A stretch of 64,000 bases of DNA, from NCBI GenBank assembly GCA_029204225.1, contig CM055097.1, forward strand, positions 68,123,240 to 68,187,239. The letters are read 5' to 3'. Positions 47,823 to 58,824 of the stretch are shown here, one piece after another. Source of the DNA: Diphasiastrum complanatum (taxonomy: Eukaryota; Streptophyta; Lycopodiopsida; Lycopodiales; Lycopodiaceae). A program made the translations under genes and the position numbers. The notes below the pieces were generated by a model, which was given only the letters and a program-made list of their open reading frames with translations, made no database searches and was not told the DNA's origin. How positions within the stretch are numbered: position 1 is the first letter of the stretch; each line of letters opens with the position of its first letter.

Positions 47823-48782
47823 ATGGATACTGATGAAATTTTGGAGGGGGGTGCTACCGTGATTCACCCGGCATCACCAGGAAGTGATGGAAAAAATACG
47901 GAGATTCAGTCGGCCTCAGCCGGTAGTGATGACACCCTAGACTCGGAAAAACTGTTGCAAACCTTAGGCAAGGCAGTTTTAGAACTTCATCAGAGCAATA
48001 AACAACAGGATAAACAAATGCAAAATCTATTTAATCAACTGCAAGCAATTAACTCTAACAACTTGGGCTACCAACCGAAAATATTTTCCGGTGATAAAAA
48101 GTTTAAACGCCCAGAAGTTGTTGAAGACTGGATAAACTGTTGGACAAGCTATTTTAGCTTGCACAACGTCCTAGAGGATAAACGAATATCATTGGTTCTA
48201 TTGTTTCTGGAAGGTAAAGCCTCTTCTTGATGGAGGGAACTTTCCACGAAACCCGTGACTTGGGCTGGATTCCTGACGGAATTCCAGAAAGCTTTTGTCA
48301 CGATAGACGATTCCGAGTTGTATGTTCGGTTTATCAACTGCAAAATGGGTAGCCGAGAATTGGACGGTTATGTCCAAGAGTTCTTGGACTCTTTGGCTAA
48401 GGTGCCGCTTTTTTATCGTAAGTTAGCATAGTGGCAATTTATTGCCAGACTGCCAGCTGACTATCAAAATGAATGCAAAAAAAATATCCTCAACTCACTA
48501 GAGGATGCTATCCGTGTGGCAAAAGCCTATGATAGTATGGTTGTTGCATCACGGAAAAGCGTGCATGGCCAACCGGCCTCGAAACTCAAGCAGGAAAAAT
48601 GTAACAAGTGTAAGAAACAGTTTTTTGACGAACTGGAAGCAGAAGCATACCAATTGTCAAAGAAAAAGAAGAATAAGAAAAAATTGGTGGTAAAAGACAA
48701 AGCACAGTTGGCAGCACTTAAACAGAATCTGTGTTTCCTCTACAATAAACCCGGGCACCGTGCCAAACAATGTCCCAAATAG
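47823..48782 (+). pseudogene. Chromovirus gag
   Basis: It starts MDTDEILEGGATVIHPASPG and continues with NLGYQPKIFSGDKKFKRPEV, VEDWINCWTSYFSLHNVLED and FLEGKASS, then a stop at 48228. It resumes in the same gag text (WRELSTKPVTWAGFLTEFQK, ELDGYVQEFLDSLAKVPLFY). Another stop near 48428 is followed by a Lys-rich tail and a knuckle CFLYNKPGHRAKQC, where the second Cys is Tyr. The gag start and body match the fragment at 28165-28680. Confidence 0.82.
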
Positions 48783-48803
48783 AAAGCAAAGTCGTCAAGT
48801 TTC

Positions 48804-49220
48804 ATGACTGTGGATTTACCGGCATGTAAATTGAAAGTCAATTTGTTAAATAATTGTGACTGTACTTATAACTTTAGTGCAATCTCTTTCAAGCCTAATG
48901 AATTGTTTCATGTGAGAGGCAATATTTTAGAGAAAGACGTGAATGTGCTATTTGATTCAAGTAGTACTCACAATTTTTTGAATCCTCGACTTATGCAGAA
49001 GCTCCCAGTGCCCACCATGGCCAGTGATCACCGTTACGTGGTCTGTCTTGCCTCAAGGTCGGACACTGAGATTTGGGATGTCAAAGTCTTGAACTTAGAG
49101 CTTCAGATGCAGGACTATGTTGAGTCGTTGAATTTCCATGTCATGAATCTAGACCGGACTGATGTCAGTTTGGGCTATGAATGGTTTTTTTGGCAAATCA
49201 GACTCTTTAGAGATAGATTT
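48804..49220 (+). pseudogene. Chromovirus protease
   Basis: A retropepsin-like region with VNVLFDSSSTHNFLNPRLMQ, where the active-site triad DSG is changed to DSS. It is followed by DTEIWDVKVLNLELQMQDYV and DVSLGYEWF. A run of T near 49186 shifts the frame, so the protease is not joined to RT. Confidence 0.78.
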
Positions 49221-49733
49221 TAAAAATCATTCTATGGTATTTAAAGATAAGTTTGATCAGATTGTATCTATTTCTAGAGAGACCGATGTACTTCCATCGC
49301 CGATGATTTCCTCAGCTGAATTTATTGAGAAACTTCATGATTCTGAGTATGAACTCTTTCACTTGCTTTTGAAATCTTGTGTGCATTGTGATGTTGGGGA
49401 TATGAATGTGTTTTCATGCTTTAACACCGAAAATTCGCATCAGGAACAACAACTTTTGCAAGATTTAAAGCAAGAGTTTAGTGAAGTTTTCCCGAAGCAG
49501 CTACCTTATGGACTACCACCTGTTCGGTCGGTGGATCATGAGATAGATCTTTTGTCTGATAGTCGTCCTATCTTTAGACAACCATATCGGTTTAGTCAGA
49601 ATGAAGAGGAGGAATTGGCTAGGCAGATTGAGGAGTATCTCAGGATGGGACACATAAGACCAAGTAATCTCCATGGGGAGCACCTGTCCTTCTTAAGGGT
49701 AAGAAAGATGGGAGTTTCCGGCTATGTGTAGAT
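49187..49733 (+). pseudogene. Chromovirus RT, part left of nested insertion
   Basis: The frame reads SLEIDFKNHSMVFKDKFDQI, LLQDLKQEFSEVFPKQLPYG and IDLLSDSRPIFRQPYRFSQN, the N-terminal RT fingers of a chromovirus. A frame slip lies near 49675. The RT motif is cut at 49733 by an LTR element inserted with duplication of TAGAT, and resumes at 55042. Confidence 0.85.
49729..49733. other. Target site duplication TAGAT (left)
   Basis: The same five bases occur at 55037-55041 outside the right LTR. They fall in the codons of the conserved CVD motif of chromovirus RT. Confidence 0.93.
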
Positions 49734-50549
49734 TGTGAAAAATGCAAAAATAAGCTTGGTAGAGGCTAAAAATCTTTTATATAGATAAACACACATGTGT
49801 GGAGCCTTTTCCCACGTGTGAAAGTAGTGTACTTGTCATGTATCATAATCATATAGGTTGTACATATGATTTAATTCAAGTTCTAGTGGCTAAAAAGGCC
49901 AAAAACTAGTTTTCTAGACATATGACACATGACATCAATCTATTGCTTGCATGAGCGACATCCTTTGGTTAGGTGTCACATCCCATGTGTAGAGGACAGC
50001 TCACATGTGTGGAATAACCTGAAGTAGACGAATTTTGACTTCTAGAAGATTTTCAAGTAGATCTCCATATAGAAGGAAAATGGACCAAAAGTGCTCAAAA
50101 TAGAAGGTTTTGTCCAAGTGTCAGTTTTGCATGATGAGCACCTTCACACATGTGGGATCAGAGGGATGATCAGTACCACGAGCTCCCACTTATTGTATAT
50201 ATAGAGCCACATTTGGCCATAATCATTGTGAGACACCAATCTTGGTTTTGGAAGCAATTTTGAGTGATTCTACCCATTTGTCTACATTTGTTTTGATTCT
50301 TTTGAGGTTCTATTAATGTGTACTTGATTTTCAGGTTGGATTACGTACTCAGACAGTGTTTCACACGTGTGAAACCAAAGAGTACACTTACCTTCAATTA
50401 ATGATTGTTCTTGTTAGGATTTTGTGTCCAAAATTGATCTAAATTGATCTTAATTTGAAGTAGATTGATAGATCAAATAATCTGACAACCAATCCCTCTT
50501 GAGGATCATATTAGGATCCACTCTTGGTCCTTTTTGTACTTTTTGCACA
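49734..50549 (+). repeat. 5' LTR of copy 1
   Basis: 816 bp, TGTGAAAAATGC...TTTTTGCACA. It is homologous to 54242-55036, 57980-58811 and 61861-62693. Confidence 0.95.
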
Positions 50550-50562
50550 TGGTATCAGAGCC
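50550..50562 (+). other. Primer-binding site of copy 1
   Basis: TGGTATCAGAGCC directly follows the LTR and matches the initiator tRNA-Met 3' end. Confidence 0.93.
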
Positions 50563-52226
50563 AAGTACAAGAGGTTTTATTGAAAATGATAGGGTTGATC
50601 CAAATCAAAGCCAAAATTAGCAAGTTTTAGGAAACTAGTCAAATTTTGGGTAGCGAGTTGGATTTGATAGATATTCTCAAAGTTTTTGGTCCAGATCTTG
50701 TTGTGGGCTGTAGGAATTCTTTTCACACGTGTGAGGCCGTACAGCTCCATTTTTTACTGAGAAATTTCAAAAATTTGTAGAATTTGACTCACATACCCAA
50801 TTTGAGTGATTTTTAGTGCAAAATTAAGCATTTTCTATAGAAAATTTTAATCCCTTGATTAGTTCTTGGATTAGATCAGCCAAGAAATTAAATTTGAAGC
50901 TTGAATTAGGTGCATAAATCGATTATCTCTGATTTTTTGAGTGCATGTTGAAGTTGAGATAGATTTTGCTAAAAATCATAGATTAAGGAGTGATATGCAA
51001 GGTGAGAGGTTGAAATCCATTGTACCATCACTCTAGATTTGTTCAAGAGTGATAGGGTCAAGTTTAGAAGCATCAATTTGCTAGAAAACGTCCTTGGATC
51101 TGTCCTCCAAGTGAAACCTTTGAGAGTTTCTAGTGCATATAGAGCACATATGCAAATCTTTTGTAGAATTTGACATAGATTGGCTTAAATTGAGAGTTCT
51201 AGAAAAGAGATTGAGATCCAAGTCACATTGTTCAACCCTACTCAATTTGTTTGAGTGATTGTAAGGTTTGAAAAGATCATTAAGGTGTCTATGGCAAATG
51301 TGTAGAGAAAGATCCAATTTTCTAAAGAGTTCCTTCTTTTGTAGAGGGCAAGATCTAGAAGCTCATTATGTGTTGTTATAGGTGAAGAATTTGTCTTCTC
51401 CTAGGTGATCAAATCTTTCTAAGTGGTATTAGCTCTTTGAAGCCCAATATCTTAGTGAGAAGAATCACAACTTTTGATTTTGAGTTTCATTCCAATTCTT
51501 AAAAGGTAGAGTAATTGGTGGAATCCAATAGGAGTGATTGAATTCAATTTGTTGAGCAAAAATTGACATAGTATTTATGAAACTCAAATTAATTCTATTC
51601 AACTTTCTTTGTGAGAGTGTGAGGGTCAATTTGTGATCCCATTGGATGTCTAGAATGAGGAGGAGTCCATATTTGAGTATTCATGCATGGTTGAGATCTT
51701 TGTGAATCTCTAGTTGTCTAATTTTTTAGCTTTGTGAAAAATTGGTGGTATAGTTTGTTTTCAAATCAAATCAAATTCATTCTAAATCTCAAGAGTGAGA
51801 TTATTTAGGTCAAGAGTGAGTCCAAAATAAGTTATTAAGTTTGATTTTCATGTATTTGAAACAAAACCCATCTTTTGTTCAAGAATCTCAAGTGTTGAGA
51901 GAACTAGTCAAGTGAAAAGGAAAATCTAGGTGTCAAATCTTTTTCATATCCATTTCAACTTTCAAAAGAAAGAGTCATTGGTATTTGATGAGTCCAATAG
52001 GAGATTGGATCTGATTTCTTTTGTGATTTGATTCAAAGATTGTGTGCTTTTGTCTTAGTGATCAAAGCAAAGTTTCCAAGTGACTAGTCATTAGTGTGAA
52101 GATTGATTCTTAGGTTTGTGAGCTAGATCTTTTGTAGATCATTCTAGATTATTGAAGATGTTCAAATCTAGTCTCTTGAAAGTCACAAATTACATTTGTA
52201 GAATCATATCACAGGATTTTATTCAC
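50563..52226 (+). other. Long non-coding leader of copy 1
   Basis: About 1.66 kb without a recognised coding region, mirrored at 58825-60481. One more CACACGTGTG lies at about 50730. Confidence 0.8.
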
Positions 52227-53684
52227 ATGGCATCAATAGGTGGCAACCTATTAAAGGAAAGAAAGGATCCTAACTGCAACCTTTGTGGCAAGGGAGGATA
52301 TTTTTTCTCAAGATGCTACAAAAAGAAGACCAATCCATTCAAGAAGAACCAAAGCAAGGGGGCCGAGGAGAAGGATGGAGCTTCAAGTTCGAAATGCAAA
52401 TACAAGAAGGACAAGTCCAAGAAAAGGTGTTTCCTTTGTGGAAAGGTGAATGAGGCTTGGAGTCTCACAAGGACTTGCAAGATTTGTCTTCAAGAGTCCA
52501 TCACAACACATGTCAAATCTTTTGAAATTTTTCATTTGGAAGTACATTGTTTGGTTCAAGATGCAAAGATAGATGTCACTTTCATGAAAGTAACCTGGAT
52601 TTATTTTATGTCCTTGGAAAGTATTTTGCTTGGAACTTTAGATAAGTTCAAACTTATTGTTATGATCCAAGAGAAATCAATCAAGAATAAGAAGCATCAA
52701 TCACAAAATGAAAATAGTTTCATTTATGCTCTCATGTCAACTTATGAAGATCTATTTTGCTTTGAAGGGTTTTTTGTATCTCAAAAGTGGCTTAAGGCAA
52801 TGCTAGTTGAGTGTGATGCCTTAAAAGATAGCAAAATATGTTTTCCTTGTAAGCTTACATTAGTTATGAAGTCAAGGAAATGGAAATACCTTCATAATGT
52901 AGGATCTTTTGGTTTCAAAAAGATCATAAATGATTTGTTCATTCATAAAGATGAAAATTGTAAGTTTTCAATCTTAAAGGCAAGTTGTAAACTTCTTATG
53001 AGAATAAGTGAAGCATCCAAAGTGGACACTTATATCCATAAGCAAGTAGTTAGCCTTATTGAGATGGAAATACCTTTTGATTTCAATACTGGAAAAATCA
53101 TGCCAAGTTGTGGTGATTTTTGGACTTATGTTTCTAGCATGAGTAATCTTGATAGTCATAGGAAGTGCATATTGAATGGTCATACTTGTTGTGATCATTA
53201 TGAGACATGGAGGTCTCGGATTTCCATCAAAAAGGAGCACCATGAAGAGGATCTTAAGGAGTCATCTCAAGGTTCAAATGTGCCAAGGATTGAGGAGGAG
53301 AATCCTTCTCAAGGTTCAAGTGTGCCAAGGATTGAGGAGGAGAGACCTTCTCAAATTGTGATTCCAAAAATAAACTCAAGAAATATGGTTGAATCCATGT
53401 GGCTCACATTTCAAGGGAAAGATGAGCATATCTCATGTGGTATATATCTCATACTTACTTCTTTTATATCATTTGATAAATCAATTTGCTTTAGTGAGAT
53501 CATTGCATCTCAAAATTGGAGTAAAGCCATACTAGTTGAGTATGAAGTCTCTCTTGAGAACATAGATGATGTTCTTAAAAGATTGAAATTGATTTTAAAT
53601 CAATTAGAAAGCAAATGGTTATTTCATCAAATGTATGCTCTTGAGTCATGCAAGAGCAAAAGTGATTTGTTCACTCATAGTTAG
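52227..53684 (+). CDS. Short Gag-like protein of non-autonomous element (485 aa)
   Basis: The preferred start is MASIGG at 52227, the same start motif as copia Gag at 8341 and 25842; an upstream in-frame ATG lies at 52152. The usual Gag body is absent: MASIGGNLLKERK runs straight into CNLCGKGGYFFSRCYKKK, a CCHC knuckle with His changed to Tyr. A Lys-rich linker follows, then a second Cys cluster CFLCGKVNEAW. Next comes a segment resembling a copia RT start (FIYALMSTYEDLFCFEGFFV, SQKWLKAMLVECDAL), a module with NCKFSILKASCKLLMRISEA, short repeats VPRIEEE (twice), and a second RT-start-like segment (CFSEIIASQNWSKAILVEYE). RNA binding by the knuckles is plausible; the rest has no known function. 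Confidence 0.7.
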   Translation: MASIGGNLLKERKDPNCNLCGKGGYFFSRCYKKKTNPFKKNQSKGAEEKDGASSSKCKYKKDKSKKRCFLCGKVNEAWSLTRTCKICLQESITTHVKSFEIFHLEVHCLVQDAKIDVTFMKVTWIYFMSLESILLGTLDKFKLIVMIQEKSIKNKKHQSQNENSFIYALMSTYEDLFCFEGFFVSQKWLKAMLVECDALKDSKICFPCKLTLVMKSRKWKYLHNVGSFGFKKIINDLFIHKDENCKFSILKASCKLLMRISEASKVDTYIHKQVVSLIEMEIPFDFNTGKIMPSCGDFWTYVSSMSNLDSHRKCILNGHTCCDHYETWRSRISIKKEHHEEDLKESSQGSNVPRIEEENPSQGSSVPRIEEERPSQIVIPKINSRNMVESMWLTFQGKDEHISCGIYLILTSFISFDKSICFSEIIASQNWSKAILVEYEVSLENIDDVLKRLKLILNQLESKWLFHQMYALESCKSKSDLFTHS

Positions 53685-53699
53685 AAAATTTGTATTGAG

Positions 53700-54104
53700 G
53701 CAAATTGTAAACTCTTTATGAGAGTAAGTGAATCATCTTCTAAAGACACTTATCATTATAATGAAGTATTTAGCCTCATTGGATCTGAGATTAGCATGGT
53801 AAACAAGCATGAAGATATGATGCAAACACTTTGTTATTATAGCATGCATAGTCTTGCCAATTTGGATAAGTCTAATTCTCTAGATCATGGTAACATGATG
53901 TTAGATCTTTGTGATCTTAATAAATCAAGAAGAAATCTTTATTTTCTCATGGACGAGCATGCACATGAAGAAGGAGCAAGCCTCAAAGTCAATCATCTAC
54001 ATGAAATTTGGAAGGAATCAATTTCAAAGATGCTAGGCTGGTGCAAAGCTCTCAAGTTCATCAAATATGTCAACATCAAAGAAGCACTATCATGGATATG
54101 GTGA
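53700..54104 (+). pseudogene. Second module downstream of the short Gag ORF
   Basis: After the stop at 53684 a frame continues with ANCKLFMRVSESSSKDTYHY and NEVFSLIGSEIS. This parallels NCKFSILKASCKLLMRISEA...KVDTYIHKQVVSLIEMEI in the main ORF. It looks like the second half of a duplicated module now cut off by a stop. Confidence 0.6.
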
Positions 54105-54241
54105 TTTCAGATCAACATCAAGCTTATTGGCTGATCTTCACACATTTTGAACCAGCAAAGACCAATTCAGCCCATGGAGTCAAGTTCAAGATCATCATGT
54201 TTTCCATCAAGCTAGATTTACCAAGCTAGATTTTTGAGGAG

Positions 54242-55036
54242 TGTGAAAAATGCAAAAATAAGCTTGGTAGAGGCCAAAAATCTTGTATATAGATAAACAC
54301 ACATGTGTGGAGCCTGTTCCCACATGTGAAAATAGTGTACTTGTCATGTACCATAATCATATAGGTTGTACATATGATTTAATTCAAGTTCTAGTGGCTA
54401 AAAAGGCCAAAAACTAGTTTTCTAGACATATGACACATGGCATCAATCTATTGCTTGCATGAGCCACATCCTTTGGTTAGGTGTCACATCCCATGTGTAG
54501 AGGATAGCTCACATGTGTGGAATAAGCTAAAGTAGACGAATTTTGACTTCTAAAAGATTTTCAAGTAGATCTCCATATAGAAGGAAAATGGACCAAAAGT
54601 GCTCAAAATAGAAGGTTTTGTCCAAGTGTCAGTTTTGCATGATGAGCACCTTCACACATGTGGGATCAGAGGGATGATCAATACCACGAGCTCCCACTTA
54701 TTGTATATATAGAGCCACATTTGGCCATAATCATTGTGAGAAACCAATCTTGGTTTTGGAAGCAATTTTGAGTGATTCTATCCATTTGTCTACATTTGTT
54801 TTGATTCTTTTGAGGTTCTATCAATGTGTACTTGATTTTCAGGTCGAATTCCGTACTCGGACAGTGTTTCACAGGTGTGAAACCAGAAATTACACTTAAC
54901 TTCAATTAATGATTGTTCTTGTTAGGATTTTGTGTCCAGAATTGATCTAGATTGATAGATCAAGTAATCTGACAACCAATCCCTCTTGAGGATTAGATTA
55001 GGATCCACTCTTGGTCCTTTTTGTACTTTTTTCACA
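54242..55036 (+). repeat. 3' LTR of copy 1
   Basis: 795 bp, preceded by a weak purine tract (GAGGAG) and followed by TAGAT. It is missing about 21 bp near 54940 compared with the 5' LTR, and one palindrome is changed to CACAGGTGTG. Confidence 0.95.
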
Positions 55037-55041
55037 TAGAT
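55037..55041. other. Target site duplication TAGAT (right)
   Basis: It matches 49729-49733. Chromovirus RT text resumes directly after it (YKGLNKLTIKRQIP). Confidence 0.93.
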
Positions 55042-55807
55042 TACAAGGGTTTGAACAAACTAACAATTAAAAGACAAATACCCGTTGCCCAGGATGGATG
55101 ATCTCATAGATTGATTGAATGGAGCTAAATACTTCACGAAAATTGTTCTACGTACGAGATACCATCAGATTAGGATACATCCGGAAGATGTATCTAAAAT
55201 CGGTTTTAGGACCAGGTTTGGCCACTACAAGTTTATTGTATTGCCCTTTGGTTTGACAAATGCTCCGGCTACTTTCCAGCAAATGATGAACGATTTGTTT
55301 CGTCCATATTTGGGGAAGTTCATAGTAGTGTTTCTGGATGATACTCTGATCTACAGCAGAACACTCAAAGAGCATGCTAAGCATCTCCGTACTGTCTTAC
55401 ATATCTCAAGACAAGAGAAGCTTTATGCAAAAGAATCAAAGTGCGAATTTTTCAAGAAGGAACTTCTTTACCTAGGTCATAAGATCATCTCCTTTGGGAT
55501 CAAGATTGACGAGGAAAAGGTGAAGAAGGTAGTGGAATGGCCAATTCCTAAAACGGTGCGTGAGCTTAAGTCATTCTTAGGTTTCACTGTGTTTTTTCGT
55601 AGATTTGCAGAGGAGTACTCGAAGATTGCTGCACCTCTTAACAATATGTTGAAAGGAGTGAAAAGCCGCAAAGGTAGGCCAAGTCCTCCTATTAGATGGA
55701 ATGAGAAATTAGATGAGAGTTTTCGCAAACTCAAGCTTCTAATTGCCTCAGCTCCAGCTTTGAGGATAGCGGATCCAGATTTGTCGTTCGTCATTAACAC
55801 TGACTGA
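55042..55807 (+). pseudogene. Chromovirus RT, part right of nested insertion
   Basis: It resumes with YKGLNKLTIKRQIP, then after a frame slip near 55090 an open frame from 55115 holds RYHQIRIHPEDVSKIGFRTR, VLPFGLTNAPATFQQMMNDL, the catalytic FLDD box (VVFLDDTLIYSRTLKEH), ESKCEFFKKELLYLGHKI and LKSFLGFTVFFRRFAEEYSK. It ends at VINTD before a stop in the RNase H start. Confidence 0.9.
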
Positions 55808-56232
55808 GTGATATGGCTATTGGAGCTGTTCTCTTATAGGAGGGTCAGCCCGTTGCCTTTGAGATTAAGAAACTAACCGATGCACAGGTCAGGTACACCA
55901 CTCAAGAAAAAGAGCTTTTTGTTGTGATTCATGCTTTGAAATCATGGAGGCATTACCTGTACGGTAATAAATTTGTGATTAATACGGATCATCAACCTTT
56001 AAAGTATTTTTGTAATCAAAATGATTTGCAAGGTCGTAAGGCCATATGGGCAGAACTCATGCAAGAATTTGACTTTGAAATGCAGTATATCAGAGGCTCA
56101 TCTAATCAGGTGGCTGATCCACTTCGAATTGGTGAAGTGAATGAACTTTCCTTCACTAAGATCAGTACAGACTTTTATCTCTCCCTGAGAGGTCTTTATG
56201 AGAGACCCACATTTTGGACCAATCTGGAATAG
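55808..56232 (+). pseudogene. Chromovirus RNase H
   Basis: The start is broken by two stops (near 55805 and 55838). Then come VAFEIKKLTDAQVRYTTQEK, ELFVVIHALKSWRHYLYGNK, VINTDHQPLKYFCNQNDLQG and RGSSNQVADPL, the conserved end of gypsy RNase H. Confidence 0.85.
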
Positions 56233-56331
56233 GGTTCTAGCAATTTCATCAAGCTGGACTGATGATCATGGTGATCAGTCTAGGGGAAAGATATAAAGGG
56301 TACTGATGACTTCTCTATCCGTATTGGACTT

Positions 56332-56967
56332 TTGTTCATGAAAGGGAAAGTTTGTGAGCCTGATGTGGATGTTGTTAAGAATAAATTTTTTTATGAATGT
56401 CATGATTCACCATGCGCAGGACATCCCAGCAGACATCGTACATTGGATTTGGTACGAATGGATTTTTATTGGTCAAAACTCAAACCCTTTGTAGAATCTT
56501 ATGTGGTCAAGTGTGACCAATGCCAGTTGAATAAAGCTGAATGCCGTAAGGCGGGCAGTTTGTTGCATCCACTGGATATCCCTGATAAGATATGGGATAG
56601 TATTTCCATGGATTTCGTGGTTGGGTTACTGCGGACGAATAAACAGCATGATGCAATTTGGGTTGTGGTCGACCGTCTTAACAAATTGGCTATGTTTATT
56701 CTGGTAAAGACCACCGCGAAGGCTTCTGATTTAGCTCAGATATTTGTAGAGCGTCTGTTTAGACTTTACGGATTACCGAGTGATATTGTGAGCGATTGCG
56801 ATCCGAACTTCACCGGTCACTTTTGGTCGGCCGTATTCGCTAAACTAGAGACGACACTGAGCTTGGGTTCTTCTGATCATCCTAAGACTGATGGACAGAC
56901 GGAAAGAACAAATCAGACGATGGAACAAATGCTTCAAGCATATGTTTCCAGACGACAATCTGATTGA
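56332..56967 (+). pseudogene. Chromovirus integrase
   Basis: The zinc-binding region reads FFYECHDSPCAGHPSRHRTL and ESYVVKCDQCQLNKAE. The core shows catalytic D, D, E in SISMDFVVGL, IVSDCDPNFTGHFW and KTDGQTERTNQTMEQ. A stop at 56965 interrupts it, and the text continues in another frame from 56964 (VPSMIEFAYNSSRHSATGYS). Confidence 0.9.
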
Positions 56968-57568
56968 GAAAAGTACCTTCCATGATCGAATTTGCCTATA
57001 ATAGTAGTAGACATTCGGCTACCGGTTATAGCTCGTTTATGCTTATGTATGGTTTTGAGCCTAGGTCACCCATTGCGGTTGAGACTCGGACGATCAAGTT
57101 TCAGAAAGTAGCGGATTTCCTACACGATATGCAGGAAATGCTACGGATTGCACATGAAAATGTCCAAAGTGCCCATGATAGGGACAAACATTATGCAAAT
57201 CTGAAAAGATCACTGAGAGACTTCCAAGTGGGAGAATGGGTATATTTGAGAATCCCAAAGGATTCAAGTGTAATGCATATCGGCAAGCATTATAAGTTGT
57301 CCCCTAGATATAGAGGACTGTTTAAGATCTTGAAAAGATCGGATCCTTAGCTTACCAATTGGAACTCCCTGAAGGATCGCAAGTGCATCCCGTATTTCAT
57401 GTTAGTCATCTCAAAAAGAGTCTACGTGAAGGAGAGCATCTTGGATCTGGAGATCAGTTGGACCTGTTGGATGAATCATCGGGTGTATCTCGTCTTGAAC
57501 CCGAAAAGATCTTGGATACAAGAACTAAACGATTGAGAAATCGTATAGGTACCGAGCATCTGGTTTGA
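56964..57568 (+). pseudogene. Chromovirus integrase C-terminus and chromodomain
   Basis: 56964-57350 encodes FMLMYGFEPRSP, HAHDRDKHYA-type text (SAHDRDKHYANLKRSLRDFQ), VGEWVYLRIPKDSS and KLSPRYRGLFKILKR. After a frameshift 57359-57568 encodes ELPEGSQVHPVFHVSHLKKS and EPEKILDTRTKRLRNRIGTE, then HLV and a stop. The last part matches the start of a chromodomain, which normally continues as a WKG motif. This assigns the element to chromoviruses. Confidence 0.85.
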
Positions 57569-57675
57569 TGGAGGGGATGTACAGACGATGACGATTCCTA
57601 GAAACAAGAAAGAAGCTTAAGGAGGAACTTTTCCAGTTTTAAGTTCTGAGGACAAAACTTGAATAAGGGGGGTCC
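57569..57675 (+). other. Chromovirus 3' end and polypurine tract
   Basis: CTGAGGACAAAACTTGAATA followed by AAGGGGGG (about 57664-57672) is the usual pol tail and purine tract before a gypsy 3' LTR. Confidence 0.6.
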
Positions 57676-57979
57676 ATGAAGTTAGAGCCAAGAATTCCAT
57701 GAATTGCATTTGTAGAAGGTTAAAAAAAGACCAAAAAATAGCTTATTTTGTGTTTTTGAGGGGATAGATTGCTCTCAATCCATAAGGAGATCATGCTAAG
57801 AATTTTTACAACATGATTAGAATTTTCTTTACATCCCCAACAAGTTATCAGACCTATAAATTGGCTAGAGGCTTATGCTCCATCTCCATCAAGTTTGAAG
57901 CTATTTTGAATTCTGCAAACGAAGAAATCTTCGTTCTCAGCCGGTACTATTTCTTAGGAGCTGTATGAATGCTTCATAG
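57676..57979 (+). repeat. Chromovirus 3' LTR, left part
   Basis: Begins TGAAGTTAGAGCC after the purine tract and is interrupted at 57979 by the second non-autonomous element. The 5' LTR is not in the window for comparison. Confidence 0.5.
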
Positions 57980-58811
57980 TGTGAAAAATGCAAAAATAAG
58001 CTTGGTAGAGGCCAAAAATATTGGATATAGATAAACACACACGTGTGGAGCCTGTTCCCACGTGTGAAAATAGTGTACTTTTCATGTACCATAATCATAT
58101 AGGTTGTACATATGATTTAATTCAAGTTCTAGTGGCTAAAAAGGCCAAAAACTAGTTTTCTAGATATATGACATCTGGCATCAATCTATTGATTGCATGA
58201 GCCAAATATTTTGGTTAGGTGTCATATCCCATGTGTAGAGGACAGCTCACACATGTGGAATAAGCTAAAGTAGGCAAATTTTGAATTCTAGAAGATTTCC
58301 AAGTAGATCTCCATATAGAAGGAAAATGGACCAAAAGTGCTCAAATAGAAGGTTTTGTCCAAGTGTCAGTTTTGCATGATGAATCATCATATGACAAAGC
58401 ACCTTCACACATGTGGGATCAGAGGGATGATCAGTACCACGAGCTCCCACTTATTGTATATATAGAGCCACATTTGGCCATAATCATTGTGAGACACCGA
58501 TCTTGGTTTTGGAAGCAATTTTGAGTGATTCTCTCCATTTGTCTACATTTGTTTTGATTGTTTTGAGGTTCTATCAATGTGTACTTGATTTTCAGGTTGG
58601 ATTCCGTACCCTGACAGGGTTTCACACGTGTGAAACCAGCAAGTACATTTACCTTCAATAAATGATTGTTCTTGTTTGGATTTTATGTCTAGAATTGATC
58701 TAGATTGATCTTAATCTTATGTAGATTGATAGATCAAGTAAATCTAACATTCAATCCCTCTTGAGGATCAGATTAGGATCCACTCTTGGTCCTTTTTGTA
58801 CTGTTTCCACA
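57980..58811 (+). repeat. 5' LTR of copy 2
   Basis: 832 bp, TGTGAAAAATGC...GTTTCCACA. It contains the perfect 20-base palindrome GGTTTCACACGTGTGAAACC near 58620. Confidence 0.95.
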
Positions 58812-58824
58812 TGGTATCAGAGCC
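58812..58824 (+). other. Primer-binding site of copy 2
   Basis: TGGTATCAGAGCC abuts the LTR. Confidence 0.93.

Larger units (their letters stand above)
49734..55036 (+). mobile_element. Non-autonomous copia-related LTR element, copy 1
   Basis: A 5,303-bp element: 5' LTR 49734-50549, tRNA-Met primer site 50550-50562, leader about 1.6 kb, ORF 52227-53684, 3' module to 54104, short purine tract, and 3' LTR 54242-55036. It carries a 5-bp duplication TAGAT. The ORF is Gag-like with zinc knuckles and copia-like fragments. No protease, integrase or complete RT was found, so movement in trans is inferred. The LTRs differ by scattered substitutions and one deletion of about 21 bp in the 3' LTR, so the insertion is not recent. 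Confidence 0.92.
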
